Shown piece after piece: positions 23,331 through 35,965 of a stretch of DNA of 64,000 nt. The position numbers and the translations under genes are program-made. Below the pieces are notes generated by a model. The model searched no databases, was not told where the DNA came from, and saw nothing but the letters and a program-made list of their open reading frames with translations. Origin of the DNA: Planoprotostelium fungivorum (taxonomy: Eukaryota > Evosea > Variosea > Cavosteliida > Cavosteliaceae); NCBI GenBank assembly GCA_003024175.1, contig MDYQ01000018.1, forward strand, positions 1 through 64,000, given 5' to 3'. Each line of letters begins with the position of its first letter. Within the stretch, counting starts at the first letter, position 1.

Positions 23331-24552
23331 TTGTTCACGATATCACATTCTTTCTTACGGTCGTTCTCTGCCACGTACGTCGTTGCCACAGCTTGAGGTA
23401 CAACCTGCTGTCTCGTCAGTCATCCCTTTTCCTTCTCACGGCATGATCATTCCTCTCACCTCTCCCTTCGTTGCCGCACCCTCCAACGTATTTCTCACAT
23501 CCTCCGTGTAACCTTCCGCCAGAGTGTACATCCATCTGCTGACGTTCTGCACAAACTGATCTGGCACGGTTATCTAACATATGTCAGACTCCTTCAACTC
23601 TTCTCATCCACCTCTAACTTGATTGAATCCATCTCGGCCTGCGTTTTTGTTTCAAAACGAAGTATCTTGGTCATATTGGTTTCGATCATCTTCTCCTCTA
23701 AGGTGACGGATATCAAATTGTATACCATTAAAGCGGAACAAGCTGCAGCGGGTTGCAGAATGTACATGGTGCCGAGTAGGTAGACTGAGCCTCTGCCTAA
23801 CACGCAACAGTGGACGGTGGGAGAGTAACTGCGACACCATCGGCACCGGTACCGGGGATGATATCACCTTCTGTAACGAGGGTAGAAAGCTTGACCACCG
23901 ACGAGGCCGGCAAAAAGTGTGAATTTAACGAGGGAAACAATCATGGTGATGCAGAAGATGATGCCCACGCTCATGTATGATTGGTTGCCGCGATGGCGAC
24001 TGGAAAGGGTCAACGAAAGATAGAGAAGATGCGTTCGACATACTGAAGGAGATGATGCCCCGGCTAAGATGAAGACAGACATGACGACCATGATCCACGT
24101 CTGCATCGACTTCTGTTCGAAGAGGTATTTGGCGAAATCTCTCTACTTGTGTGGCTCAAACCTCCAAGATCCAATGTACTGCTCTTCGAAGAGCTGGGCC
24201 GCCGCTGCCTTTTGTTTGTTTCAGTTCCAGAATGACGTCAGGTGAGTCTCACCTTGCATCGTTTTTCATCCACACCCAAAACTCACGATTCCATATGCAA
24301 GAGCGACGAGGGCGAGTCCGGACAGAGAGATCAAGATTTGGTCATTTTTGAGGATGTTGGTTGTCAGGAAGATTCCGATGCAGCAAAGACGGGCAGTACG
24401 AACTTTAGATTCCACCTGAGAAAACAATCAGCGAAGAGATCGAGAGGATTCGCGCTCACTGGCGGCTGATCTTGTGTAATATTTGATCCTTTTCAGATGG
24501 TGACAGGTGAAGATCTTCACCACCTAGTAGAGGTTGTTGAGAGGAACCCATC
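23162..24552 (-). pseudogene. Membrane protein gene, damaged right copy
   Basis: Counterpart of 11351-12575. The start MGSSQQPLLGGEDLHL is kept, but 19 bases are missing from the exon that encodes the first membrane segment, shifting the frame. At the 3' end a 7-base difference changes the C-terminus to YVAENDRKKECDIVNNY and onward. Exons in between match the left copy with scattered substitutions. Confidence 0.6.
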
Positions 24553-24749
24553 CTTCTGTGCACCGCTACTGTTGTTGCTCGTCGAACTTGTTATATTTTG
24601 ATGATGGGAAGATAAATTCTCTTCACCAAGCGAGATTTCAATATTTCGTGGATCGCGGTATTCGTCCACTTGAGACAAAGTGACGTATCGCTCACAAAGA
24701 CAGCCAGTAATCGTGTTCATCACATCACAAAGATCATGTTCCATCTTGC

Positions 24750-25205
24750 ATCAGTGCTTTGACTGCGGGTGCCTTCTCCTTCTGTATGGCTGCCTTCAAG
24801 GGTGCCACAAATTTCTTTGAGAAGAATTAAACATGCTCGTCCAGATCCGTCGGCCCGACCTCTTTTCCATCTGTCTCTTTCAGCCTCCATCATCCTCATC
24901 ATAGTGACATGTCGACAGACCATCGTCACCATCATCTCACCCTTCCTCTTTATCGGCCGGTTGTCTCTCGACTGTTCGACGAGGGTGGAAAGGTCTGGCA
25001 TTCTCGTGGGATCAAACTCGTCACACTTGTGTGGATCGATAGGCACGCAGACCCTTCCCATCTTCGGACAGACACGTGCACGTCTAAACGAGGGTAGCTG
25101 TAAGTGAAGACGATATCGTGGATATGTCGGCCTTGGTTCTGGTAGAGGTGAGGATCGTCCTCATCAGCACATCGTAGGTGCGCGATGGTGTAGACTCAAC
25201 ATACT
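24750..25205 (-). pseudogene. DNA primase small subunit, 3' fragment (right copy)
   Basis: Counterpart of 10640-11138. Here the upstream part is in frame (ADEDDPHLYQNQGRHIHDIV, YPRLDVHVSVNLNHLL, GRVCVPIDPHKCDEFDP), but 2 bases are missing at the start of the last exon and the stop region present in the left copy has been lost. The two arms thus carry different lesions in the same fragment. Confidence 0.65.
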
Positions 25206-25224
25206 CCGCCTTTCTATACGTTTA

Positions 25225-26690
25225 TTAATTACCTTCCTCCTTGATAGCGGGCTCAGCCTGCGACGCAGCCGGAGATGCAGCTGCAGCCGGTACCGCTGGC
25301 GTTGCTACCTCTGATGCAGCCGGAGGTGGCGCCGCAGCCGCTGCTGGTGTAGGAGCCTGTGGTGCCTCACCGTGAGATCCCTGAGGCATACCGTGTGGTG
25401 GTATGGGTACGTATGGGTAGCCGGGGCGTCCGTAGGGAGGTCTGTAGGGCATGTAGGCGGGATCGTATGCGTAGGGTTGGCCGTTGATGCCGTAGATGGG
25501 GCCGTTAGCGAAGGCGGCAGGATCTTGAGAAGCTGGAAGGGAGTAGGAGGGAAGAGGACCACCGGGCTGAACGAGGCCGGAGCTCTGCACGAGGGCAGCT
25601 GCGGCGGCTGCGGTCTGATGTCTGGCCATCATGGCCGAGTTGGTGATCTCATCGATCAGAATGGCTTCCACCTGTAGGACGCGTCAACGTTGCATCGTGA
25701 TGATTAGAGGTAGATGATGTACCTGGTGAGTGGTGGGCGGCTCGAACTGACCCCTGTATCCCCCCTGCTTGGGCTTGAGGTATCTCCTCCTCGAATTCGT
25801 GAACCAATTGTTGAGCTGGGTGAGGGTGAGGCCCGTCGTGGCACAGAGGTTGACCTTCTCTTCATCGCTGGGATAAGGATGGGCCCAGTGCTCTACGATC
25901 CATCTCTTGAGGGCGTTGGTGATCATCTCGGGCAGGTTGCCCCTCCTCTTTCGGTTAGACTTCTCTTCTTCGGTCATGGGCTTCCTCTTTCCAGATCCCT
26001 CCTCGCGCATGTCTTCTTCAGCAGTGTCGTATCCTTCGTCGGTACCTTCCATCATGTCTGCAGAGTCCACATCTGCAGGGGTGTCGGGTCTGTTCTCTGT
26101 GACCATAGGTGTTGGTTCTTCTGTCGGTGGCTTCTTGTGTGATGGAGGTGGGGCTGCGAGGATGGTTGGAGAAGACACATCTTTCTTCTGCTTCTTCTTT
26201 CGGTTGGCGATGCGGGCGGATCGAGGACGATCTGGTGATTTACTCTCGTCATCTCCTTGTGGAGGGGTAGAGACGGCTTTCGTCTTCTTAGAGGGTGCCG
26301 GAGGTGGTGTCGGAATGAGTGTTTCTACGCGACGTCTAGCGGCCTCTTCTGCGGAAGTGAGAGCGGCCTCCTTAGACTCTATATTGTTCTTGAGAGTCTC
26401 CATGTGCAATCTTAGGTTTCCAATCTTGATGCATCAGAGGGAGACAAATGGAATGATTACCCCAATCAAGAGTTGCTTCTTCTGTTCGGCAGCTTCGACC
26501 TTGTGGATATCGTCCACGAAGTTGTTGATGAGATCGAATACCTGTGTGGAGGTCAGCTTGAGAGCCTTGACAGATCGCGTGCCATTGAAATAGAATGGCG
26601 AAGCACCTGTGCGAATAAACCACGGGTACTACTATCTACGACCGGTTGAGAGCCGTTCGCTCGAGTGGGCGTTGCTGGTGAATGATCCAT
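25225..26690 (-). CDS. TALE homeobox transcription factor (right copy)
   Basis: Mirror copy of 9167-10626. Identical through the homeodomain. The last exon differs by 2 extra codons and a few substitutions in the Ala/Pro tract, which marks the edge where the two arms stop being identical. Confidence 0.85.
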
Positions 26691-26955
26691 CGAAATGCAA
26701 CCTAGATCACGCAATCAGCTTTGAGCCGTAAAGGCCAAAATGATACCTGTATGTTCTCTACGTGGCTTAGCTATGATTCGGATGATACAGAAATAGCTGC
26801 GGAGCTGAATGCAGGACGAGTTTTCTCTGATTAGCCAATCAATCAGATGGACAACATTCTCTCTCGAACTCTTACCTTTTGCAGGCTATTAGAGTGTATT
26901 TAGAGGCTAGAACTTGACGGACTTTGTGTCAGGTCTCCTAGCTTGAAATAACGTG

Positions 26956-27870
26956 TCAAGACCGCAACAGGCCAACCGCTTCTTGCGCTTTGTAGATCAC
27001 AAATAATTCGACAAAAGAAATGAAATATGTCCTCCCACGACCGACACAAACAGAGAAGAAGAGACGTTCACAGTAAAGAGCAGAAACCTGCCTTCTTTTT
27101 CTTCGATTTGTTTGGGTTCTTATCGTCCTGCGTTCGCACTTGTCGGACCACTTCGAAGAAGATCTGAGAATGAGAATCAGATGGAGCTCATTCCGCATGT
27201 CTTCACCTCGTCCACATTGACACGATCTCTCGCGGAAGCTTCTAGATACGGACAATTGAAGGATTTAGCCAGTTGTTGTCCCTCGTTGAGAGAGACCTCT
27301 CGATCCTCGGCCATATCACTCTTGTTACCCACGAGAACGCAGGGAACTATTGGATTCTCTTTCGTTTGGAGTAAATGTGCGTGTAATAATGGAATTCGGT
27401 TGAAGCTCTCTCGGTCAATGATGGAGTAGACCAAAATGAACCCCTGGGATGGTGATGAGAAGGAAGAGAATTTACGTGAATGAGAACATACCTGTCCACC
27501 TCGCATGTAGGAATCTCTCATGGCGTTGAACTCTTCCTGTCCGGCTGTATCGAGGATATCCAACAGACAAACATCCTCGTCGACTTGGACCTGCTTTCGG
27601 TAATTCTCTTCTATCGCTAAACTTGTTTCAGTCTATTTGTATATAATCTTTGTATGTTCCCAAGATGTAGATGTAATCGACCATCATGGTGTGATCTCTT
27701 CGTTCAGCGGATAAATTGATATATGATATGACTCGTATGAAATCGGTTTGGATCGTTGCATACTCACTTGGGTCATATTCTTCAACGAAAAAGTTTCTCA
27801 TGAAACGAATTGTGAGAGCTGATTTCCCCACGCCTCCACCGCCCACCACGACCACTTTGAATTCTACCAT
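26956..27870 (-). CDS. Ras-family small GTPase (right copy)
   Basis: Mirror copy of 7987-8901 with no difference seen in the translated exons. The same uncertainty over the C-terminal splice applies. Confidence 0.82.
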
Positions 27871-28032
27871 ATATATAGAGGCCCGCACCGATGATGATGC
27901 TTGTTTCCGAAACGAAGTGACATTCGCGCTTCGACTGCATAATGCGAATGCGCCGCACCCATCGCTTATCACTCAAATCCTAGTCAGACGACAAAGAAAA
28001 GAAGAGTAAGAAGGACCAACGAAGGACATTTA

Positions 28033-30945
28033 TCAGAAGAGGCGTTCTGCCTCGAATGAAGGTGAAGAGGCGACACACTTTCCGTAGAAAGAGAAGGACT
28101 GCGGGTAATCGTTGAGGTTCCTGCGATCTAAGAGGTGGGCGTTGCTGTCAAATTCGGACGAGAGCTGAATGGTGAAAGTGAGAAACTTTCCATTGTCCCA
28201 GCCAAAGTTGTATAACAAGCTCTTCCAGTCCTGAGGATCATACCTGCAACCTGTCAACCTTCCGTCTTCATGTCTAATGTGATGTGGCGATGGTGATGGT
28301 GATCGTCTCTTCACCTGGGGTTCTTTCCGTGAACACACATGGTCACATCGGTGGGTATCCAGCCAATATGATCGACGTAAAATTGACTCTGAATGTGGAT
28401 CTCTTCTGTCTGTCCCACACCCGTAGACTTTGCGTGTCTCCCATAGAGAAGTCGAGCCGGTACACCGTTGGCCCTTCCCTCCATCAGATGATGCGTGATG
28501 ATGTGATGGTCACCTCAGGATACCGACAAAGACGGAGTTTAAACCTCCGCAGTCGCCCATTCTCCTCTCAATGACACCGCTCATGTTGGGTTCGGATGGC
28601 ATGATGTAGGTGAAATCCAGAGCCACTTGTGCGTAACCTCTCTTGGCGAACTCTATGACGCTCTCTCCAGGTTGGATTCGAAGTCCAGTATCCTGACACG
28701 AATGAGCTCATCATCGCGATCGACATCATCGTCATCATCATGTCTCACATCTAAATAACGCTGGACGGCTGGGACGGTATAGTTGATCTTCAGAGTGGGG
28801 GCCTTCAGACCGGCCATCTGCCTGTCCGTCGGGCGGGGACACTGCACGAACCTATGACGTCATCACCGCATCACTCGACCTCGTTTTCACCTCTCGTTGA
28901 CATACATCGGGCTCAGACGTGTGGCCCTGGTGGCGATGTGGTACTGTAACACCAGTGGATCCACCGCACCACTCTTCGATTCAATGATGGTGACGCCCAA
29001 TTCGGGTACGTCACTTTGGGTCGGCTTGGTAACGATGGTTCCGGGGACGAGACATTGTCCGGAGAGTTCGGGAGGGTGGTAGATCATGGCTTTGGGCGTG
29101 TGGCTCTCGAATTTGAGAGTGGATGACATTCGAATGCTCCATCCCATGGTCTCTCCGACCATGAGACCCAACGGGACGTTTGGGTCACGCCTGACGGATG
29201 TCAGTGAGATTTCATCAGAATTTCACAGTACTCACATGGCCGCTATCTCGTCTTCTTCGTCGTAGATTTCCATGACTTTTCCATCGTAACACAGGATTCT
29301 GCGTGGCTCTTGCGCGATCACCAGTTTGGGTGTCAGCCCCTCCGTCAGCTTCACCCTTCAGTTTCATTTCGATGAAATTTCACACCTCTGGAAAGTCTCC
29401 ATCTAACGGATCCGTCTTGGCCCAGAAACTGCAGATCTTCCCACCTTGTACTCTCGTCATCATGCCCCATTTGCGGTTGTCGACGAGAAATAAAAAGTAG
29501 ACAGTGGTGATGTTTCCCTTGTCGAAGACCTTGAGTGGGAAGAGGCGAAGCTGATCGGAAGAGCCCATGGAGCTGCGGATGTTGAGCATGGATTCAGTGA
29601 AGGATTGACTGTTCATCTGGGGGACGACGTAGTTCTGTATCGATGTCCAGTCTTGCTGATCGTAATGTCAGGTGGTGGAAGGTGCGATGGTGAAGGTCAT
29701 GATGATGGATGATGTGATGGTTGGATCCACCGATGTTGGGTGATGATGGTGGATAAAAAAGTGATCACATTGATGAAAGACCAGAAGAACCCGATCGTCG
29801 TCTGAACTGAAGGCGGTGGTGTCGGCATGACATAAGGTGGTACGTTCTGCTGATTCACCGCAACACCGTGACTCGGCTGGTGACGTCATTCCACGTCATT
29901 CCACGTCATCTCCTCACCCACAACCAGTTCATCGCCTGTGGATCCTCGAAACCGTAGAGGACAACGGGTGCCGCAGCTGCCGCGGCCCTCTCAGCTTCTT
30001 CTTGCGCGAATTTGGCCGCCTTTAATTCGGCTCGCTTGGCCATAGGTAAGACCCTTCCTCTAGCTTGGTTTGCTGCCGCGGCAGCTGGAGGTGGTACGAC
30101 GGCAGTTGTAGTTCGTACGGGCTGGGGGAGGGGCTGGTGGGGTCCCCTCTGTACAGTTTGCGCGGGAACACGGGAGGGAGGAGGGGGCTGGTTGTAGGTG
30201 GATGGTGCGTTCTGGTGGATTGGATTTGGCGGGAGGTGTGGTTGTACGGTGTGATGTGGTGGAGGCTGTTGTGGACGAGATGTGTTGGGAGGATGATTGG
30301 GTGGAGGAGGTCGAGCGCCTCTTGCAGGTGCCTGATACGAGGGATGAGGTGTCGTTCTTCTTGTGAATAGGAGGTTACCTGATGATTGGGTGCAGCGTGG
30401 ATGTGCATGTTTTGCATGTTGTTCGCTAAATCGGCAGAGGCGATGTCCGGGACGGGATACATCCACGAAGTGGGTATCTGCGATGATTCAGACGAGCGAA
30501 TGAAAGTCGATCTTGAGGGTCGTACCTCGTAACCCAGTAGAGCAGCTGAACAGAGATGCATGGCTAAGACGAATTCCGCAGAATTCAGGCGGGAATCAAG
30601 ATCGACGTCAGCAGTTCTCCTGAGATGGAATCATTCACTGTTTACTATTTTTGCAGTAATTCAAAATGTACACTACCAGATGACTGCGAGTTGTTGCTTT
30701 GGAAGACCCGATTGAGGAAAGAATGACTTTGCATCCGCGCCTGACTCAGTCAGCAATTGCTATTCTATTGAACAATTCACCCGTCACAACACCGGTCCCA
30801 TTGTCCATCTGATGAAACAGATCCAAATAGACCGCGATCTCATCTTTTGTCACCGTCTCAAACGCAACGAAACGATTGGTATCGAACCACCCTACGAAAT
30901 CATTCAGAACATTTAATCCTTCTCTTTATGAGCATCACCCGACAT
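28033..30945 (-). CDS. EH-domain / transglutaminase-like fusion protein (right copy)
   Basis: Mirror copy of 4912-7824; every exon-length frame translates identically, including the EH core and the DCGG/His/PTD triad. Introns are also the same, among them the one with the TTTCAT-CGAA-ATGAAA hairpin. Confidence 0.68.
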
Positions 30946-31159
30946 GATCGCCTTTCGTCTGCTTCTCTGAAGGGTGCCTCCGATAATGATGAAAATGCTA
31001 TTTCTATGGGAAATTTCATTGTAAAGCGTCTCAAATCACCTAAGCCTTCCACAAAAAGTGAGAACTAAGCACGCTCAAAGAAAAGCCATAAACCGAACGG
31101 ACAACACGAACAGCGAAAGACATTCGTAACACCAACACCAAAGAGAAAAGACAAAGAAG

Positions 31160-31420
31160 ATGGAGAACTTGAGCATACACCGTCCAGAACAGAGCAACAA
31201 CAACATGGTGGAGGAGCGCAAGAGCTTCGAGCACCCACGAGTGCGTTTCATCAAGATGGAGGAGAAGGAGTTCAAGCCCAACGCATCGATGCTTCAGAGG
31301 AGACACAGCAGTCCACACTTTTTCACGAAGGACACGAAGCCTGAGAAGACGATGGAAGAACAGAAGATGGACTCTACTGCCAACCCAAGAGGCGTTGTAC
31401 GTGTCGTCTCAGCAGGATAA
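31160..31420 (+). CDS. Small hydrophilic orphan protein, 86 aa (right copy)
   Basis: Mirror copy of 4437-4697, identical in sequence. Read on the plus strand it sits after an A-rich leader with repeated AAAGAAA-like runs. Confidence 0.53.
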   Translation: MENLSIHRPEQSNNNMVEERKSFEHPRVRFIKMEEKEFKPNASMLQRRHSSPHFFTKDTKPEKTMEEQKMDSTANPRGVVRVVSAG

Positions 31421-31656
31421 TCACAAAACGATCACCATACCATTATACATAGACGCGGGTCTTTACCCATTTTTCAACAATGAAGAGCTGGAATAAACGA
31501 TAGTATGAAAACTGTACTCGTTCATCGACACACATTCTCTGCAAGATGTTCCATGACAGATAACGCACCTTCACGTAAAGCTTCTATACGATGGATTCTT
31601 GAAAATTTCTTGTCATTCGTCTCAATCAACGATCAACAATCATCAGCACGACTGCC

Positions 31657-31982
31657 ATGTCAGAGGCCAGAGACGCCGTCGCGGAGGTAGAGCGAATAGG
31701 AGGCGTTAGAAAAGCTTCCTGTATCGACGAAAGACGGGTATGCATTGAGACATTAGAGGGAGGGACATTGGATATTGTCTTTCATTCGACGAGAGGATTT
31801 TCTATCGAAGAAAAGACATACGAATCTTTGACATCTCTTCTCATCAATGAGAGCCCCCTATTTCAGCAACATTTCCACTCCTCCCTCTATGCGAAGCTCA
31901 TGCTGGTGACTATCATCCTCTCGAATCTTCTGACGTAGACACACAGATACAACAGCCACCGTCCGATGATGAACAGGCGTGA
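31657..31982 (+). CDS. GSKIP-domain protein (right copy)
   Basis: Mirror copy of 3875-4200. Exon 1 is 31657-31905 and the proposed exon 2 is 31947-31982, in phase. Identical protein. Confidence 0.68.
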
Positions 31983-32005
31983 TGTTGTTTGTATGATAAA
32001 ACGGG

Positions 32006-34202
32006 TCATCTCAAACTTTTATACTTCATCTTGTCCCTCGGATGGTCTCCAAACTCGGTAGAAACGATATCCTTTCCAAACAACCTCGTATCCCTCTCCA
32101 ACTCCTGTCCATCATCAACTCCCGTCACCTCTTCATCTTCCATCATCTCGTCGACTCACCACGGGCATCTGTTGCTGCGCCTCTCTCAACAACTTTTTCA
32201 ACTCGGGGGCGATTTTGCAATGCCAAGTTAGTAGAGACGAACAGTAGCCTTCCCTTCCCTTCCTACCCGTCCTGCCCGATCGATGCACGTAATCCTCGAT
32301 GGTGTCCGGTATATCGTACAGTATCACGTGCTCCACCTGCCTCGTTGTAGATGCTAATTAAATGGAAATAAAATACCTCTGCCACGTCGATACCTCGCGA
32401 GACGAGATCACTGGCCACGAGGACGTCGACGCCTCCTGTCGACGTTGAGATCTCATCAGATTTTCTCGGAAACTTCTCACCCTCTCTGAAAGTCTTCATT
32501 ACGGTATTACGGTAGTTTTGGGATTTGTTGCTATGGATACCTACCGCGTGAAATTGTTCCTCCTTCAGCCAATCTACAACGCGATCCACGACGTAAGAGT
32601 GATTGCAGAAGACGATGACGGGTGGGCGAGGTGTCTCACGCAGCAGCCGTAACAGTGACGACTGATGACGTCATCAGTCACGTGACATGATACCTCCCTC
32701 ACCCTCTTATCCTTGTTGTCGACGAAAACGACATTGTGTATGACGGACTGTGCCAACTGTCCCACCTGTCCCGTTCAATCTCTGCAGAGGAATAATGAAC
32801 GTCGACACTTTACCTCTCCCACCGCGATGTAGATAGGATTCATTACGGCTGATCTGGCCAATCGAGTGACAGAGGTAGGCATGGTGGCAGAGAACAACAG
32901 CGTCTGCCTCACACTCTGCGTACACCCCGCCACAAACTGTCGACATCTCAGTCATGTCGACTTGTACGCGTGTCGACGTCGACATCCTACCTTCCTGAGT
33001 TGGTCTTCCATGTTCAAGGACAGCATGCGATCGGCCTCGTCGAACACCAAGTACGTCAGCCTTTAAAATACTCCTGAGAAAACGAACGCATCTTCAAGCT
33101 AAGGATGGAGGAGAAGAGAAGAAGAGAAGAGTAGGATACCAACTTCGTCTCACCTGTCGGTTGTTATGGCGCCACGATCGATGAGGTCTAATAGCCTGCC
33201 GGGTGTAGCGATGACAACGTCCACGCCAGATCTATGAATCGATGACAATTGGGACTGTACCGAGACGCCTGAGGATGTCGGTGGAAATTCGGTGAAAATC
33301 GAGGAAAATCACCTCCGATGACACCCAATATCTTGGCGGTGGGTAGATTTGGAGTCACGTGACTGTACAATAGGTCTCCATCTCTGTACTCTTGCACCTG
33401 TGGGAGGTACTGTCGTTCGTTCAATGGTTTTACCGTTGCCCACGAAGAGAGATATCGATGATAATTCGATTCGAGGTATCACCTCATGCTGATGAGTTGT
33501 GGGTATCGTGTGGCTCAAATAAGGATTTCGAGTTGGGCTCGTGAATTTTTCGATCTCTTGGAAGATTTGCTCGACCAGTTCTCTTGTAGGTACGAGAATC
33601 AAACCGATGGGACCTATCGTCAGATGAGATCTCGATGATGGAGGGTGGGATCATGATCGAGATGTCTGGAAGCGGAGATGATCACCTCGGTTCGGTTCTA
33701 CAGATGTTTCGGATTGCATTCTGTGTCGGAGATGAACGAGGAGGGGCAGGACGTAAGCTAATGTCTTTCCGGATCCCGTCTCTGCATTACCGATCACGTC
33801 TCGACCGCTGAGAATGGCTGGACAACATTGCATCTGGATGGGTGTGGGATACTGCGAGACGTGAGAAAGAAGTGAAAGATGACATCTGACCTCTATGCCA
33901 AGATGGAAGAGACGATAGATGATGTCTGTAGGCAGGCCCATTTCATAAAAATTGGTGGTTGGATTGGGACAGTGTTCTCCATCGATCTGAATCAAGATCA
34001 GATGGTGATCATGTGACATCTGATTCACCTCTATACCATATATCTTCCTCAACATCATCACGTCTTCTTCTGATCGATTGGACGCCTCGCTTGTCTCTTG
34101 GTAGTATGACGGGACATGATTATCTTCTTGTCCGTAATCGTTCCTCTGTTTCTTTCGAAGTGGTACGAATTCAGGTTCTTCCTCTACCTCTCCCTCCATC
34201 AT
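32006..34202 (-). CDS. DEAD-box RNA helicase, DDX59-like (right copy)
   Basis: Mirror copy of 1655-3851 with identical exons and introns, including the intronic CGTTGTAGAT motif at 32342-32352. Confidence 0.83.
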
Positions 34203-34404
34203 CTCTGCCTCTGTGCAATTTGGTCTGTGGGTTGTAGAATGGCGGGAGATCACATCACATCACATGAAGTAACTGTTAGATGAATGTCTGAGGAGCTGGC
34301 ATGAATCGATCGTTATTTTTCTCCTCTCAAAGATGGATCCGTCTGGCTACTCAAGGTGATACAACTTGAATCCACTTTATGATTAACGTATGTAAGAGGA
34401 GAAG

Positions 34405-35810
34405 ATGGCCTTGGAGCCAAATATGAAGATATTCGAAGGAGATTGTTGTTTCTACATGTCAGAAGATCAATTGCAGCACGTCCATGGTGTGCTTCCCGCA
34501 GATCGCATCACGAGAGAGCTCAAAACTAAACTGTTTCTGTCCTTCAAAGTCGATGGCGATGAAGATTACGCACTCACGGTGAGACACACCCTCCAATCAT
34601 CATCTCATGTTCAACAGCACTGCGAGATCTACTCTCTGAACGAAAAGTGAGCTCACTCGTAACTTCATCGACACTCACATCATCAGGATCTTCATCCATT
34701 TCCGACAACAACGAGAACCACAGAGCCTCCTCGCCCAGAAACTGCACCTCCTCATCCCATCTCGTATCACCTGCGTGTCTCCTCCAGACTCCATCTCATC
34801 ACTCAAACCGGAACAGAAGACCCACTGCATCGTCATCACATTCCATCACATCTGCATGCAGATCTCTACCCCGAACGAAGTCGAACGCTTGAAACCCCTC
34901 GAGGAAGCGTTGAGTCGGTGTCGAGCGACGGAGATCACGGACATCATGTTCAATTCGGGCACCTCTAATTCGAGTACTCCAGAGGAGGCAAATGTCAGAG
35001 TGGGCCAGTTTATCAAATCGATGGAAGATGTAACGGATGTTCTGTCCAAGATGAGCGAGATCGACACGTTGGGTCCGAGCCAGATCAAGTGGGTCTCCCG
35101 CCACATCTCGAATTTAAAATTCAAAATTGATCTCTACCAGTCAACTCCTCGATGCCTTCGCCGTCCAGAAGAGCACCTACAACACCTGCGCCGAACACAT
35201 CATGTTTGCATCATCCGATCACCTCGATGTCTTAGAATCCACCCTGCGAAAGAACAACGCGGAAGCGCAGCAGTCTTTCATCACCCACAGCAACCAACTA
35301 CGCACCGTCAGACAACAACTGACAGACCGTGGAGGACAAGATGACTCCACCATGAGATACGGATCAGGTGCCATGAGCCAGACCGAAGCTCTAAAGAGGA
35401 AGTTTGAAGAGATGCTGGAGAACGAGAAGATCATGACGAGTCACATGAGAGAGAACACGGGCAAGCTGACCGCCGTCTTTAACCTGAGGAATGTCGTCGG
35501 TTTAGCAAAGAGTGGTACGAGCGTTGTGGTGAAGAAAGAGAAGAGACAGAGAGAAGAAGAGGTGATGACGTCACCCAAACCGAAAGTTCAGAGGGTGGAA
35601 GAGGTGAACCATCGTGATCATGATGATGATGATGGTGATGGTGAACAGAAGGAAGAAGATAAGGAGGTAGAGAAGAGTACAGAGATGGTTACGACGGAGG
35701 TGGAGGGTAATGTGACAGAACAGACACATCTAGTAACACAGACGACACCGAAAGCGTTCAAAGGGAGGAAGGGAAAGGGAAAGAAGAAGATGAAGAGTAA
35801 AAAGAAGTAG
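34405..35810 (+). CDS. Unrecognised protein with basic Lys-rich tail (right copy)
   Basis: Mirror copy of 47-1452. Exons 34405-34578, 34618-34646, 34687-35088 and 35141-35810 join in frame (NEK|IFIHFRQQ and QIN|QLLDAFAV). Identical in sequence to the left copy. Confidence 0.73.
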
Positions 35811-35965
35811 ATTGTACATAGTTGTGTCGATGAGGTATTCACCTGTACGAATCGTCTAGATTCAAACAGAGAAAATGAAATGGGATGGAAATCGAGTCGA
35901 CGCGTTGTAGATGAATGACCATTTGGTACAGAACTATTCTGTCATCATCATCCACACGATAGGTG

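Larger units (their letters stand above)
18408..35857. repeat. Right arm of giant inverted repeat
   Basis: Mirror image of the left arm. It carries the more damaged versions of the genes in the diverged tracts: a 19-base deletion in the membrane-protein gene, a 2-base loss in the primase fragment, and a 1-base loss in the cysteine-rich region of the PA14 gene. It also has an insertion of about 80 bases near 23233-23312 that the left arm lacks. Position 35857 matches base 1 of the window, so the right arm may run a little further than can be tested here. Confidence 0.95.

Noticed and set aside
1-35857. The palindrome as a simple fold-back read artefact.
   Set aside because: A fold-back of one molecule would give identical arms. 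Long diverged tracts with indels rule out the simplest form, although a haplotype mis-join remains possible.
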